Assembly (NCBI GenBank): GCA_019745775.1
Contig: JAIESR010000017.1
Span: 17,330 to 81,329, forward strand
From: Xanthobacteraceae bacterium
GTDB taxonomy: Bacteria; Pseudomonadota; Alphaproteobacteria; Rhizobiales; Xanthobacteraceae
Direction: 5' to 3'
Length of the DNA stretch: 64,000 bases
Positions 16,244 to 24,430 of the stretch are shown here, one piece after another (within the stretch, counting starts at the first letter, position 1; every line of letters begins with the position of its first letter). The notes beneath the pieces were generated by a model that ran no database searches, was not told where the DNA came from, and worked only from the letters and a program-made list of their open reading frames with translations. The translations under genes and the position numbers were made by a program.

Positions 16244-16405
16244 TCAGCGGATTTTGGGCGCGTCCCGGCAGGCTTCCAGCTGCTGGTCGGCCTGGAGGCG
16301 GAGATCGCCGCATGCGTCGCAGGCGGCCGCGCTCGCTGCCAGCAGCAGCACGCAGACGGCCCGGCACAATAGCGCGCGTGCGGAGGTATTCTTACGCTCG
16401 GACAT
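16244..16405 (-). CDS. Small exported hypothetical protein (53 aa)
   Basis: The frame starts at ATG 16403-16405 (MSERKNTSARALLCRAVC), followed by a hydrophobic core VLLLAASAAACDACGDL with a lipobox-like A-S-A-A-A-C. A short polar tail ends RDAPKIR. Probably a small lipoprotein or secreted peptide; no family recognised. It is upstream of and in the same orientation as the glycosyltransferase gene but separated by its start region. Confidence 0.4.
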   Translation of the reverse strand: MSERKNTSARALLCRAVCVLLLAASAAACDACGDLRLQADQQLEACRDAPKIR

Positions 16406-16501
16406 GACCCCACCCCGTTGCGCACCTTTTACCCCATCGGCGCGCCACATGAAACGGATTTCGCCGCCGGAACCGGCTCAATCAGCGTTAATTGAGAGAG
16501 A

Positions 16502-16990
16502 TTACGGCGTGGTTGCGGGCACCGTCGGCGGGGGATCGCGCCGGAAAATCGGCTTGTAGAAGCCGGCGCTGAAGCCCGCCACCGCCCAATAGGCGAATCC
16601 GCCCGCGATGCCCGCCGCGATCACCACCAGCGGCTGATCGAGCGGCACCCCGCTGCCGTTGTCATTGCCAAAGAGCTGCCAGCCAGACCAGACCGACACG
16701 ATTCCGTTGAGCACATGAAAAATCCAGGCACGGATGGCGAACGCTTCCGAGATTAGGATTCCGATCGACGCCGGCAGCAAGAAACTCGCGAACATGAGCA
16801 TGAACAGGACCGGCGCGGCGATGACAAGGCCCACCAATTCCGCCACCTCATACTCGGGACGCGCACTCACGGTCGGCTGAGCGACCTGCCACCAGCCGAT
16901 CAGGACCACGCTTGTGGCAGCAATCGACGCTGCGCAGTAGCCAAGCGGCACCAGGATGAAGCGCATCAGGAAGCGGATGAGGTTTTCCAT
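16502..16990 (-). CDS. Hypothetical multi-pass membrane protein (162 aa)
   Basis: The product starts MENLIRFLMRFILVPLGY and has four clear hydrophobic segments (about 10-32, 48-80, 90-110 and 125-145), with a short charged tail YKPIFRRDPP. I recognise no catalytic motif and no named family. It stands alone between a small exported protein and rlmN, all on the reverse strand. A function in the inner membrane is inferred only from hydrophobicity. Confidence 0.7.
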   Translation of the reverse strand: MENLIRFLMRFILVPLGYCAASIAATSVVLIGWWQVAQPTVSARPEYEVAELVGLVIAAPVLFMLMFASFLLPASIGILISEAFAIRAWIFHVLNGIVSVWSGWQLFGNDNGSGVPLDQPLVVIAAGIAGGFAYWAVAGFSAGFYKPIFRRDPPPTVPATTP

Positions 16991-17083
16991 TAGTCAATCT
17001 TCTAAATCTTAGCGACTAAGGTCAGTCCTCTCGAACGCTCATTCCGGCGGACGGAGTCACCGACTCTGTCCAACAGACACCCA

Positions 17084-18304
17084 TCAGTCCGTCATCGCCA
17101 TCGCGCGCAGCGCCATGCGCTCGCGGGCAGAGAGCTTCTCGGTCGCGCTCTTGAGCTGGCCGCATGCCGCGAGGATGTCGCGGCCGCGCGGCGTGCGCAC
17201 CGGCGAGGCGTAGCCGGCGTTGAACACGACCTCGGAGAATTTCTCGATCTGCTCCCAGTCCGAACACTCGTATTTGGAGCCGGGCCACGGATTGAAGGGA
17301 ATGAGATTGATCTTCGCCGGAATGCCCTTGAGCAGCCGGATCAGCGCCTTGGCGTCCTCGATCGAGTCGTTCACGCCCTTCAGCATCACATATTCGAAGG
17401 TGATGCGCCGCGCATTGGAGAGGCCGGGATAGCTGCGGCAGGCGTCGAGCAGTTCGGCGATCGGATATTTTCGGTTGAGCGGCACGAGCTCGTTGCGCAG
17501 ATCGTCGCGGACCGCATGCAGCGACACCGCCAGCATTGAGCCGATCTCGTCGCCGGCGCGCGCGATCATCGGCACCACGCCCGACGTCGAGAGCGTGATG
17601 CGGCGCTTGGAGATCGAGAGGCCGTCGCCGTCGGAGATGACGCCGATGGCGTCGCGCACCGCGTCGAAATTGTAGAGCGGCTCGCCCATCCCCATCATCA
17701 CGATGTTGGAGATGAAGCGGTCGCCCTCGGTCGGCAGCCCCGGCGCCTTCACCCGTTCCGTGCCCAGCCACTCGCCGAGCCGGTCGCGCGCGACCATCAC
17801 CTGGCCGACGATCTCGCCGGCGGTGAGGTTGCGCACCAGCCGCTGCGTGCCGGTGTGGCAGAACGAGCAGGTGAGCGTGCAGCCGACCTGGCTCGACAGG
17901 CAGAGCGTGCCGCGGTCGGTCTCGGGGATGTAGACGCACTCGACCTCGTGCGGGCGCGCGCCGGTTTCGCCGGGAAGCCGCAGGAGCCATTTGCGGGTGC
18001 CGTCGGCCGACACCTGCTCCGCCACCACCTCAGGCCGCGCCAGGGTGAAGCGCTGCGCCAGCGCCGCGCGCAGGTCCTTCGACACGCTGGTCATGGCGTC
18101 GAAGTCGCGGGCGCCGCGCACATAGATCCAGTGCCAGAGCTGCTGCACGCGCATCTTGCGCTGCTTTTCCGGCACGCCGATTTCACCGAGCGCATCGGCC
18201 AGCTCGGCACGCGTGAGCCCGACCAGCGACGGCATCGCCGGCGGCACGTAGTGCTCGAGCGGCGCCTTCTCGACGAAGGCGCTGGTTTGCGGGGTGGCGC
18301 TCAT
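17084..18304 (-). CDS. rlmN: 23S rRNA (adenine-2503-C2)-methyltransferase, radical SAM
   Basis: A 406-residue radical SAM enzyme that methylates C2 of A2503 in 23S rRNA and A37 in some tRNAs, tuning translational accuracy. The [4Fe-4S] ligands are Cys142, Cys146 and Cys149 (GCTLTCSFC). Other signatures are [20 protein letters not shown] and LNRKYPI. The ATG at 18304 ([10 protein letters not shown]) was chosen because an upstream ATG at 18340 adds an unconserved [12 protein letters not shown]. It is a single-copy housekeeping gene and its length matches the alphaproteobacterial family. Confidence 0.95.
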   Translation of the reverse strand: MSATPQTSAFVEKAPLEHYVPPAMPSLVGLTRAELADALGEIGVPEKQRKMRVQQLWHWIYVRGARDFDAMTSVSKDLRAALAQRFTLARPEVVAEQVSADGTRKWLLRLPGETGARPHEVECVYIPETDRGTLCLSSQVGCTLTCSFCHTGTQRLVRNLTAGEIVGQVMVARDRLGEWLGTERVKAPGLPTEGDRFISNIVMMGMGEPLYNFDAVRDAIGVISDGDGLSISKRRITLSTSGVVPMIARAGDEIGSMLAVSLHAVRDDLRNELVPLNRKYPIAELLDACRSYPGLSNARRITFEYVMLKGVNDSIEDAKALIRLLKGIPAKINLIPFNPWPGSKYECSDWEQIEKFSEVVFNAGYASPVRTPRGRDILAACGQLKSATEKLSARERMALRAMAMTD

Positions 18305-18399
18305 GGCGCCATAGATAGGCCGCCGGGGGTCGCAACACAAACCGCGCTATTTGGTGCGGTCATGCGAGTCTCAATTGTGCGGCGAACTCGGTCGGATTC

Positions 18400-18422
18400 C
18401 CTCTCCCCGGAGGGGAGAGGGA
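18400..18422. repeat. Minimal palindrome of the G-rich repeat family
   Basis: CCCTCTCCCC and GGGGAGAGGG face each other with only three bases between. It is the simplest form of the palindrome seen at 12863 and inside 3351 and 5808. It lies between the rlmN start and the 3' end of the IalB-like gene. Confidence 0.6.
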
Positions 18423-18466
18423 GCGCGCTGCCGATGCGGCTCTGCTTAGGCAAAATACGAAGCGCG

Positions 18467-19027
18467 CTATTTGCATTCCTGGGCGACGCGATCCATCGCC
18501 TGGGCGAGGCCCTTGAGCGAATACATGTCGGTTGAGCTGGTGCCCCGGGTCGAGGTGCCCTTGATGGTCAGGTCGGCGCCCTTGCGCATGGCGTCGATCA
18601 GGCGGGCCTCCTCGGCAACGTTCTTGATCCAGGCGCCGTCGTTCTGGGTGTACATCGCGAACTTGGTGGGGCCGACTTCCGCGGTCGCATCGCCCTTGAA
18701 CGGATAGCCGACCACCACCGAAATCTCGTTGCGCACGTTCTCCGCCGGCCGGGTCGAGATGAACACAAAGGCCGGGTCGCGCTTGCGGCCGGCCGGGCTG
18801 GTGGACGAGGATTTGGGCTTGGCCAGCGTGAAGCAGACCTTCCTGCCGTCGGGCGACGCGGTATAGGCGCCCCAGTCGCCGTACTGGCCGAGCAGGGTCG
18901 GCTGCGCGCCGGCGGCTGCCGCAGCAGACTTCTGGCCACCGCCCTGCTTGCTCTGTTCCGCCAACGCGGCGGTCGACACCGCGACAGCGGCGCAGAGAAC
19001 CATGATCGTGCGCGGTGACCGTTGCAT
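18467..19027 (-). CDS. Invasion-associated locus B (IalB) family protein
   Basis: A 186-residue exported protein. The signal peptide MVLCAAVAVSTAALAEQ is followed by the family core: GDWGAYTASPDGRKVCFTLAKP, a conserved single Cys region, FVFISTRPAENVRNEISVVVG and a C-terminal segment TSSTDMYSLKGLAQAMDRVAQECK (shown here by MYSLKGL). IalB relatives are periplasmic or outer-membrane proteins of unknown biochemical role, linked to host-cell invasion in Bartonella. The ATG at 19025-19027 opens the signal peptide. It is divergent from the quinone oxidoreductase gene. Confidence 0.85.
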   Translation of the reverse strand: MQRSPRTIMVLCAAVAVSTAALAEQSKQGGGQKSAAAAAGAQPTLLGQYGDWGAYTASPDGRKVCFTLAKPKSSSTSPAGRKRDPAFVFISTRPAENVRNEISVVVGYPFKGDATAEVGPTKFAMYTQNDGAWIKNVAEEARLIDAMRKGADLTIKGTSTRGTSSTDMYSLKGLAQAMDRVAQECK

Positions 19028-19165
19028 CCGGCGGCTCCCTCGAACCCTAGCCCCTGGAACTAGTTGGCGAATTCGACAATGTGAAGGCGGTACGCCACTG
19101 CCGTGGCACCGTGCTAGAACGCCACGCCCCACTCTAACGAAACTACCGAATAAAGAACCCACCCC

Positions 19166-20140
19166 GTGAAAGCCATTCTCTGTACCCGATTCGGCGACGC
19201 CGATGATCTCATGCTCGCAGACCTTCCCGAAACCGTCGCCGGCCCTGGCGAGGTTGTCGCACGGGTGAAGGCGGTCGGCCTGAATTTCTACGACACGCTC
19301 ATCATCCAGGGCCGCTACCAAAGGCAACCGCCGCTGCCGTTCTCGCCCGGCGGCGAATTATCCGGCGTGGTCGAGAGCGTTGCGCCCGGCGTCACCGGCT
19401 TCAAGCCCGGCGACCGCGTGATCGGGTATGTCACGCATGGCGCCGCGCGCGAGCGCATGGCGGTGCCCGCCGACAAGCTGATCAAATACGATAACGGCCT
19501 CGACTTCGATCGCGCGGCGGCGCTCACCGTCATTTACGGCACATCGATGCATGCGCTGCGCGACCGCGCGCGATTGCGGCCCGGCGAGACGCTTGCGGTG
19601 CTCGGCGCCGCCGGCGGCGTCGGCATCGCGGCGGTCGAGCTCGGCAAGCTCATGGGCGCGCGCGTGATTGCCTGCGCCTCGACCGACGCGAAGTGCGCGT
19701 TCGCGCGCGAACACGGCGCCGACGAAACCGTAAACTATACGCGCGAGGACTTGCGCGGCGCGCTCAAACGGCTCGGCGGCGAGCACGGCATCGACGTGAT
19801 CTTCGATCCGATCGGCGGGCGCTACAGCGAAGCGGCGCTGCGGGCGATCGCATGGGAAGGCCGCCACCTCGTCGTTGGCTTTGCCGCCGGCGAAATCCCC
19901 AGGCTGCCGCTCAATCTCACGCTGCTGAAAGGATGCGCGGTGCTCGGCGTCTATTTCGGGGACTGGGTGCGGCGCGCGCCGCAGTCGTACCGCAACACCA
20001 TCGTGGAACTCGTGCAACTCGCGGCCGACGGCAAGCTCTCGTGCCACGTCGACCATGCCTATCCGCTGGAAGAATTTCCACAGGCGCTGAAATCGCTGTC
20101 GGAGCGGCGCGCCATGGGCAAGGTAATCGTGCGGCCTTGA
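19166..20140 (+). CDS. NADPH:quinone oxidoreductase family (medium-chain reductase)
   Basis: A 324-residue zinc-independent medium-chain dehydrogenase/reductase. Visible are the quinone oxidoreductase signature GPGEVVARVKAVGLNFYDTL, the substrate loop FSPGGELSGVVESV, and the Rossmann nucleotide motif VLGAAGGVGIAAVELGKLMGA. No structural or catalytic zinc Cys cluster is present. The start is a GTG at 19166 with AAAGAA upstream. Predicted to reduce quinones or enones with NADPH. It is divergent from the IalB gene. Its 3' side opens onto a 414-bp region holding an RNA candidate. Confidence 0.88.
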   Translation: MKAILCTRFGDADDLMLADLPETVAGPGEVVARVKAVGLNFYDTLIIQGRYQRQPPLPFSPGGELSGVVESVAPGVTGFKPGDRVIGYVTHGAARERMAVPADKLIKYDNGLDFDRAAALTVIYGTSMHALRDRARLRPGETLAVLGAAGGVGIAAVELGKLMGARVIACASTDAKCAFAREHGADETVNYTREDLRGALKRLGGEHGIDVIFDPIGGRYSEAALRAIAWEGRHLVVGFAAGEIPRLPLNLTLLKGCAVLGVYFGDWVRRAPQSYRNTIVELVQLAADGKLSCHVDHAYPLEEFPQALKSLSERRAMGKVIVRP

Positions 20141-20248
20141 GGGCCAACGCACGTGCTAGCCCGAAAAATCCGGCCGAAAAAATAACAAGCAAAATAAAAC
20201 GTCAGCATTGCTGGCGGTGTGGATTGCGTGGAGTAATTTCGCATTCCC

Positions 20249-20276
20249 TTGAACGTCCGGCGGGCGCGGGTATTCT
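20249..20276 (+). promoter_or_regulatory. Candidate sigma-70 promoter for an intergenic transcript
   Basis: TTGAAC at 20249-20254 and TATTCT at 20271-20276 are separated by 16 bp. Initiation would fall near 20283, just ahead of a series of RNA hairpins that ends with an intrinsic terminator. The call rests on consensus only. Confidence 0.4.
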
Positions 20277-20282
20277 CAATCT

Positions 20283-20550
20283 CAGAGCCAGATCGGTTGG
20301 GGGCAAGGCTCAAGCCCCGAACCAGTTGGCTAAAGGCACGACGCGGTCCGCAAGGACCGTGCCGTGTCGAGAAACGGTGCGATTGCTCGCGCGGGCGTAT
20401 CATCGGTTTCTCAAGCCAGCGGGCTGTGCGGCGAGGCGTTGTCGCGTCGGCGGCGGGTGTGTAACAGCATTCGCAGCTGACATCGGTGGACGCGGAGCTG
20501 AACAGCTGATCTCGAGGAAAGGGTGCTCCGGCAACGGGGCGCCCTTTTCT
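20283..20550 (+). ncRNA. Candidate structured non-coding RNA, about 270 nt
   Basis: The stretch between the quinone oxidoreductase and the convergent TPR-glycosyltransferase gene has no convincing reading frame but strong secondary structure. There is a hairpin at 20297-20321 (8 bp, one mismatch). A 15-bp hairpin lies at 20335-20368 with one mismatch and a GCAA tetraloop. A 7-bp closing stem pairs 20369-20375 with 20406-20412 (GAGAAAC/GTTTCTC). A 13-bp terminator hairpin with a second GCAA tetraloop lies at 20518-20547. A plausible promoter precedes it. It does not show the signatures I know for RNase P RNA, SRP RNA, 6S or tmRNA. It could instead be the long 3' untranslated region of the upstream gene. 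Confidence 0.45.
20518..20550 (+). terminator. Intrinsic transcription terminator
   Basis: A 13-bp stem AAAGGGTGCTCCG pairs with CGGGGCGCCCTTT (two G-U wobbles) closed by a GCAA tetraloop, followed by TCTTCGTTT. On the reverse strand the same hairpin lies just after the stop of the TPR-glycosyltransferase gene (20555), so it may serve both strands. Confidence 0.75.
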
Positions 20551-20554
20551 TCGT

Positions 20555-22234
20555 TTAGGCTATGCCCCGTTGAAGCGCTTCGCCCACCTGCGCGATGACA
20601 CTCTCCCAATCGCCGGGCTTCGGCTGCCGGAACAGCCGCGCGCTCGGATACCAGGGCGAATCGCCGCGATCGAGCAGCCAGCGCCAGTCGGGCTGGAACG
20701 GCAGCAGCACCCACACCGGCCGCGCCATCGCGCCGGCGAGATGCACAACCGAGGTGTCGACCGAGATCACGCGGTCGGCGAGCGCGAGCACCGCGGCGGT
20801 GTCGTCGAAATCCGCAAGCGCGTCGCCGACATGGGTTACCTGGGGCAGCCGCGCCATCGCCTCGGCATCGCCCGCGCGCAATTCGCGCTGGATGCTGATG
20901 AAACTCCCCTGCCCGGCCAGCAGCGGCGACAGCCGCTCGACCGCAATCGAGCGGTTGCGGTCGTTGGCGTGATCGGCGCTGCCCGACCAGGCGATCGCGA
21001 TGCGCGGCGACGGCAGTTGCCCGATGCGCTCGCGCCACTTGGCGATGCGCGCATCGGTGGCCGCGAGATACGGAACGTTGGCGGGAATGGTCGCAACGTC
21101 AGTGCGTAACGCAAGAGGAAGGCTGCCGACCGGGCAATGCACGTCGTAAGCCGGCAAGGCGTCACCGCGGCCGACGACACCGGCGACACCCTCAAGCCGC
21201 GACAGCAGCGCGACGAGCTCGCGCTGCACCTCCATCACCACCCGGGCGCCACCGCGCGCGAGCTGCGGTGCATAGCGAGCGAACTGGATGACGTCGCCAA
21301 GCCCCTGCTCGGCATGCACCAGGATGGTCTTGCGCGCGAGCGGGTACTCGCCGAGCCAGAGCGGCTTGCCGAAGCTCCTGCGTCGGGTCATCCCTGGGCG
21401 CTGCCAGCGCGCCTCGTATTTCGGGAAGCCGCGTTTGTAGTCGCCGAGTGTCAACAGCGACAGCGCCTCGTTGTGCTGTAGGTCGGCGTTGTTCTTGTCG
21501 GCGGCAAGCGCGGTCGCGTATTCCGCGAGCGCGTCCTGATGCCGGTTGAGCGCAGCGAGCGTCGCGCCGCGGCCGATGCGCGCCTTGCCGTAGCCGGGAC
21601 GCAGCGCAATCGCGGCGTCATAGGCCGCGAGCGCCTCCTGGAGCCGGCTGAGGCCGGCGAGCGCGCTGCCGCGATTGACCATGATCTCGGGGTGACCGGG
21701 ATGCGCGGCGAGCAGCGCATCGTATTGCGCCAGCGCCTCCTCGAAGCGGCCGAGCTGTGCCAACGCATTGCCGAGATTGGCGCGCGCGCCGAGGAAGCGC
21801 GGCTCGAGCGCCAGCACCCGCTCGAACGCGGCGATCGCCTCGCCTGCGCGATTGAGCTTGAGCAGCACATGGCCGCGGATGTTGACGGCATCGAAGCTGT
21901 CGGGGGCGAGCAAGAGCGCCTTGTCGACCGTAGCCAGCGCCTCGTCGTCGCGGTTGAGCGCGAGCAGCGCGCGGCCGTAATTGGCGAGCACCTGCGCGGA
22001 GCCGGGATTGAGCTTGAGCGCCTTGCCGAGCAGCGCCTGCGCTACCGCCGCCTTGCCGGCATCGAGCTTCACCAGGCCCGCCAGATGCAGCGCGTCGAAC
22101 CAGTCGGGCGCCGCCTTCAGCACACGCGTGCAGATCCTGTCCGCATCGTCGAGCCGGCCCTGCTGATAGTGGGCGACAGCCTCATCGATCGCGCGGGCGA
22201 TGGCGTCCGGCGATCGGAGGTCGGGTCCAGCCAC
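20555..22234 (-). CDS. TPR protein with C-terminal glycosyltransferase-like domain
   Basis: A 559-residue protein. Residues about 10-280 form a series of 34-residue tetratricopeptide repeats (for example ALLALNRDDEALATVDKALL, NLGNALAQLGRFEEALAQYD). The C-terminal half resembles a heptosyltransferase/GT9-type Rossmann domain: ILVHAEQGLGDVIQFARYAP, RIAIAWSGSADHANDRNRSI and ISVDTSVVHLAGAMARPVWV (nucleotide-sugar end). Such TPR-glycosyltransferase fusions are common in Bradyrhizobium-like genomes and may modify proteins or glycans. It is distinct from the GT41 TPR protein at 30251. The DUF1232 gene lies 12 bp upstream. Confidence 0.82.
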   Translation of the reverse strand: MAGPDLRSPDAIARAIDEAVAHYQQGRLDDADRICTRVLKAAPDWFDALHLAGLVKLDAGKAAVAQALLGKALKLNPGSAQVLANYGRALLALNRDDEALATVDKALLLAPDSFDAVNIRGHVLLKLNRAGEAIAAFERVLALEPRFLGARANLGNALAQLGRFEEALAQYDALLAAHPGHPEIMVNRGSALAGLSRLQEALAAYDAAIALRPGYGKARIGRGATLAALNRHQDALAEYATALAADKNNADLQHNEALSLLTLGDYKRGFPKYEARWQRPGMTRRRSFGKPLWLGEYPLARKTILVHAEQGLGDVIQFARYAPQLARGGARVVMEVQRELVALLSRLEGVAGVVGRGDALPAYDVHCPVGSLPLALRTDVATIPANVPYLAATDARIAKWRERIGQLPSPRIAIAWSGSADHANDRNRSIAVERLSPLLAGQGSFISIQRELRAGDAEAMARLPQVTHVGDALADFDDTAAVLALADRVISVDTSVVHLAGAMARPVWVLLPFQPDWRWLLDRGDSPWYPSARLFRQPKPGDWESVIAQVGEALQRGIA

Positions 22235-22246
22235 GGAAAGTGGCGA

Positions 22247-22636
22247 TCAGCGGGCGGCGCTGAATTCGCGCGCCAGCGCCTGTCGCGCCGCTTCGCGATG
22301 CTCGTCGCGGATATGGCCGGTCACCATGCGCAGCGCCGTCACCAGCACCAGCGCATCATCGGTGTAGCCGAGCAGCGGCAGGATGTCGGGCATGGCGTCC
22401 GCCGGCAGCACGAAATAGGCGAGCGCGCCGAGCAGCGCCGCCTTCACCTGTAGCGGCGTCTGCCGGTCGAAAGCCGCGTAGTACGCGGAAAGCAGGTCCT
22501 CCGCGAACGGCAGCTTGGCGGCGACGCGCTTCAACTTCGGCCAGAAGCCGCGGCGCACGCGCGCTTCATCCCGTCGCGCGGAAGCATCATCCCAAGAAGC
22601 GGCACCCGCGCTACCAGCAGCCGAACGTCCGAACAT
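22247..22636 (-). CDS. YkvA/DUF1232 family small membrane protein
   Basis: A 129-residue protein whose C-terminal two-thirds match DUF1232: AYYAAFDRQTPLQVKAALLG, ALAYFVLPADAMPDILPLLGYTDD (key residues LPADAMPD and DD) and a helix ALVLVTALRMV. The N-terminal 40 residues are basic and low in complexity. Members are small inner-membrane proteins of unknown function. It is probably co-transcribed with the TPR-glycosyltransferase gene 12 bp downstream. Confidence 0.85.
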   Translation of the reverse strand: MFGRSAAGSAGAASWDDASARRDEARVRRGFWPKLKRVAAKLPFAEDLLSAYYAAFDRQTPLQVKAALLGALAYFVLPADAMPDILPLLGYTDDALVLVTALRMVTGHIRDEHREAARQALAREFSAAR

Positions 22637-22716
22637 GGCAACCTCCCAGTCAAAGTCCGGCCGTCACATGGCCCCTCCGGACTCAATATTCAATATGCCT
22701 CTTAACCAACTGAAAG

Positions 22717-23010
22717 TTAACCACCTGCAAGTGCGTTCATCGTCTCGGCGAGCTTGACGTCGAGCTCGGTCAGGCCGCCGGCATCGTGGGTGGAGAGCGT
22801 CACCTCGACGATCTTGTAGACATTGAACCACTCGGGATGGTGGTCCATCTTCTCGGCCGCCAGCGCAGCCCGCGTCATGAAGCCGAACGCCTGGTTGAAA
22901 TCCTTGAACACGAATTTGCGGGTGATGGCGTCGCGTCCCGCCACCTCGCTCCAGCCGGTGAGCCTGGCGAGCGCGGCCTTGCGGGCGTCGGCGGTCAGCT
23001 TTTGAGCCAT
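22717..23010 (-). CDS. phhB: Pterin-4a-carbinolamine dehydratase
   Basis: A 97-residue enzyme that dehydrates 4a-hydroxytetrahydrobiopterin, recycling the cofactor of phenylalanine hydroxylase, and in some bacteria acting in other pterin roles. The catalytic signature is complete: [37 protein letters not shown] (key residues His-His-Pro-Glu-Trp) and [15 protein letters not shown]. The start is ATG at 23008-23010 ([11 protein letters not shown]). No phenylalanine hydroxylase gene is seen in the window. It is divergent from the M50 protease gene across 71 bp. Confidence 0.93.
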   Translation of the reverse strand: MAQKLTADARKAALARLTGWSEVAGRDAITRKFVFKDFNQAFGFMTRAALAAEKMDHHPEWFNVYKIVEVTLSTHDAGGLTELDVKLAETMNALAGG

Positions 23011-23081
23011 GGTCGAACCTCGTCAAAACTCCCTCGGACACCTAGGTATAGACTGGCAAGAGCCCGCGGGAGAGCCTCAAA

Positions 23082-24200
23082 ATGTCCTGGTCGCTGACCA
23101 TCGGCCGCATCGCAGGTACTGACGTCCGCCTGCATATCACCTTCATCCTGTTTCTGGCGTGGATCTTCGGCGCCAACTGGGCGTCCGCCGGACCGGAACA
23201 GGCCTGGAACACGCTCGCGTTCATGATCCTGCTGTTCGCCTGCGTGGTGGCGCATGAGTTCGGCCACGTGTTCGCCGCGCGCTACTACGGGATCGCGACC
23301 CCGGACGTGACGCTGCTCCCGATCGGCGGGCTGGCGCGGCTCGAGCGCATCTCCGAGGAGCCGCGGGAGGAGTTCGTCATCGCCATCGCGGGGCCGCTGG
23401 TGAACGTGGTGATCGCGCTGGTGCTGGTCGTGTTCTTCGGCGCGAAGTTCGACCTCGGCGCCTGGACCACCATCGACAGCAGCAAGGTCGCGATGGTCGA
23501 CCGGCTGGCGATGGTCAACGTGTTCCTCGTTCTGTTCAACCTGATCCCGGCATTCCCGATGGACGGAGGCCGCGTGCTGCGTGCGTTGCTCGCGACGCGC
23601 ATGGGCTATACACGCGCCACCGAAGTCGCCGCCACGATCGGCCAGGGCTTCGCCTTCGCGCTCGGCTTCATCGGGCTGTTCTCGAACATCATGCTGATCT
23701 TCATCGCGATCTTCGTCTATCTCGCGGCCTCGTCGGAAGCGCATTTCGTTGCCATCCGCTCGATGGCGAACGGCGTGCCGGTCAGCGCCGCGATGATGAC
23801 GCAATATGCCACGCTGACGCCCACCGCCGACGTCGAGGACGCGGTGCAGACACTTCTGCGCACCAGCCAGAGTGAATTCCCGGTGGTCGACGACGCCGGC
23901 AAGCCGGTCGGCCTGCTGGCGCGCGCCGACATAATCCGCGCGCTCAAGGAACGCGGCCCCGACGCGCGCGTCGCCGATGCCATGACGGCCGGCCTGCTGA
24001 CGGTGAGCTATCGCCAGCATCTCGACGACGCCTTCAAGCTCCTGCAGGAGAAGTCGGTGCCCGCGGTGGGCGTGATCGACGCCGGCGGGCGGCTCGTCGG
24101 CCTCGTCACCTCCGAGACCATCGGCGAAATGATGATGGTGCGCGACGCGCTGCCCAAGGGGGCAACGCTCGGGCCCTGGGGCCCGGTTCCACGAACGTGA
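23082..24200 (+). CDS. Site-2-type M50 metalloprotease with CBS domain pair
   Basis: A 372-residue inner-membrane zinc protease. The zinc motif HEFGH is at about residues 58-62, and the third ligand lies in FNLIPAFPMDGGRVLRALL near residue 160. Six hydrophobic segments are followed by two CBS motifs (about 235-350; VSAAMMTQYATLTPTADVED and VADAMTAGLLTVSYRQHLDD), which bind adenine nucleotides and may gate the protease. This architecture is the SpoIVFB-like subgroup III. The substrate is unknown. The gene is monocistronic in appearance, with typA starting 230 bp downstream. Confidence 0.92.
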   Translation: MSWSLTIGRIAGTDVRLHITFILFLAWIFGANWASAGPEQAWNTLAFMILLFACVVAHEFGHVFAARYYGIATPDVTLLPIGGLARLERISEEPREEFVIAIAGPLVNVVIALVLVVFFGAKFDLGAWTTIDSSKVAMVDRLAMVNVFLVLFNLIPAFPMDGGRVLRALLATRMGYTRATEVAATIGQGFAFALGFIGLFSNIMLIFIAIFVYLAASSEAHFVAIRSMANGVPVSAAMMTQYATLTPTADVEDAVQTLLRTSQSEFPVVDDAGKPVGLLARADIIRALKERGPDARVADAMTAGLLTVSYRQHLDDAFKLLQEKSVPAVGVIDAGGRLVGLVTSETIGEMMMVRDALPKGATLGPWGPVPRT

Positions 24201-24430
24201 GTAGGAGTTCGGCCGTGCGGGCCCTTCGGGGCATTGAGCATTAGCGCTCATTGTCCGTGAAGCGTGTCGCAAACTCGTCGTTGCTTTTTCGTTCACGATG
24301 ACTATGTTGCCCGCAAAACGCGGGCCCAAGTTGCGTTACGAGTTGCGTTCTTTGGCGCGTTTCCATCAGAAATGGCTGCGGTTTTGCTCCGCCACGCGCC
24401 CATGGCCCCGACACTGATTCTGGATGCATT

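Noticed and set aside
14816..16372. 518-residue forward frame across the GT39 gene
   Set aside because: Composed of Arg/His/Glu/Gln-rich shadow sequence opposite a clear membrane transferase.
20249..20464. 71-residue forward frame in the intergenic region
   Set aside because: Arg/Ser-rich, no family, and it covers the hairpins of the RNA candidate; structure looks more informative than coding.
20283..20550. RNase P RNA, 6S RNA, SRP RNA or tmRNA
   Set aside because: The conserved cores I know for these RNAs (for example the RNase P GAGGAAAGTCC box and the tmRNA tag with CCA end) are not found.
22995..24329. 444-residue reverse frame over the M50 protease
   Set aside because: Antisense shadow; the forward strand has HEFGH and CBS motifs.
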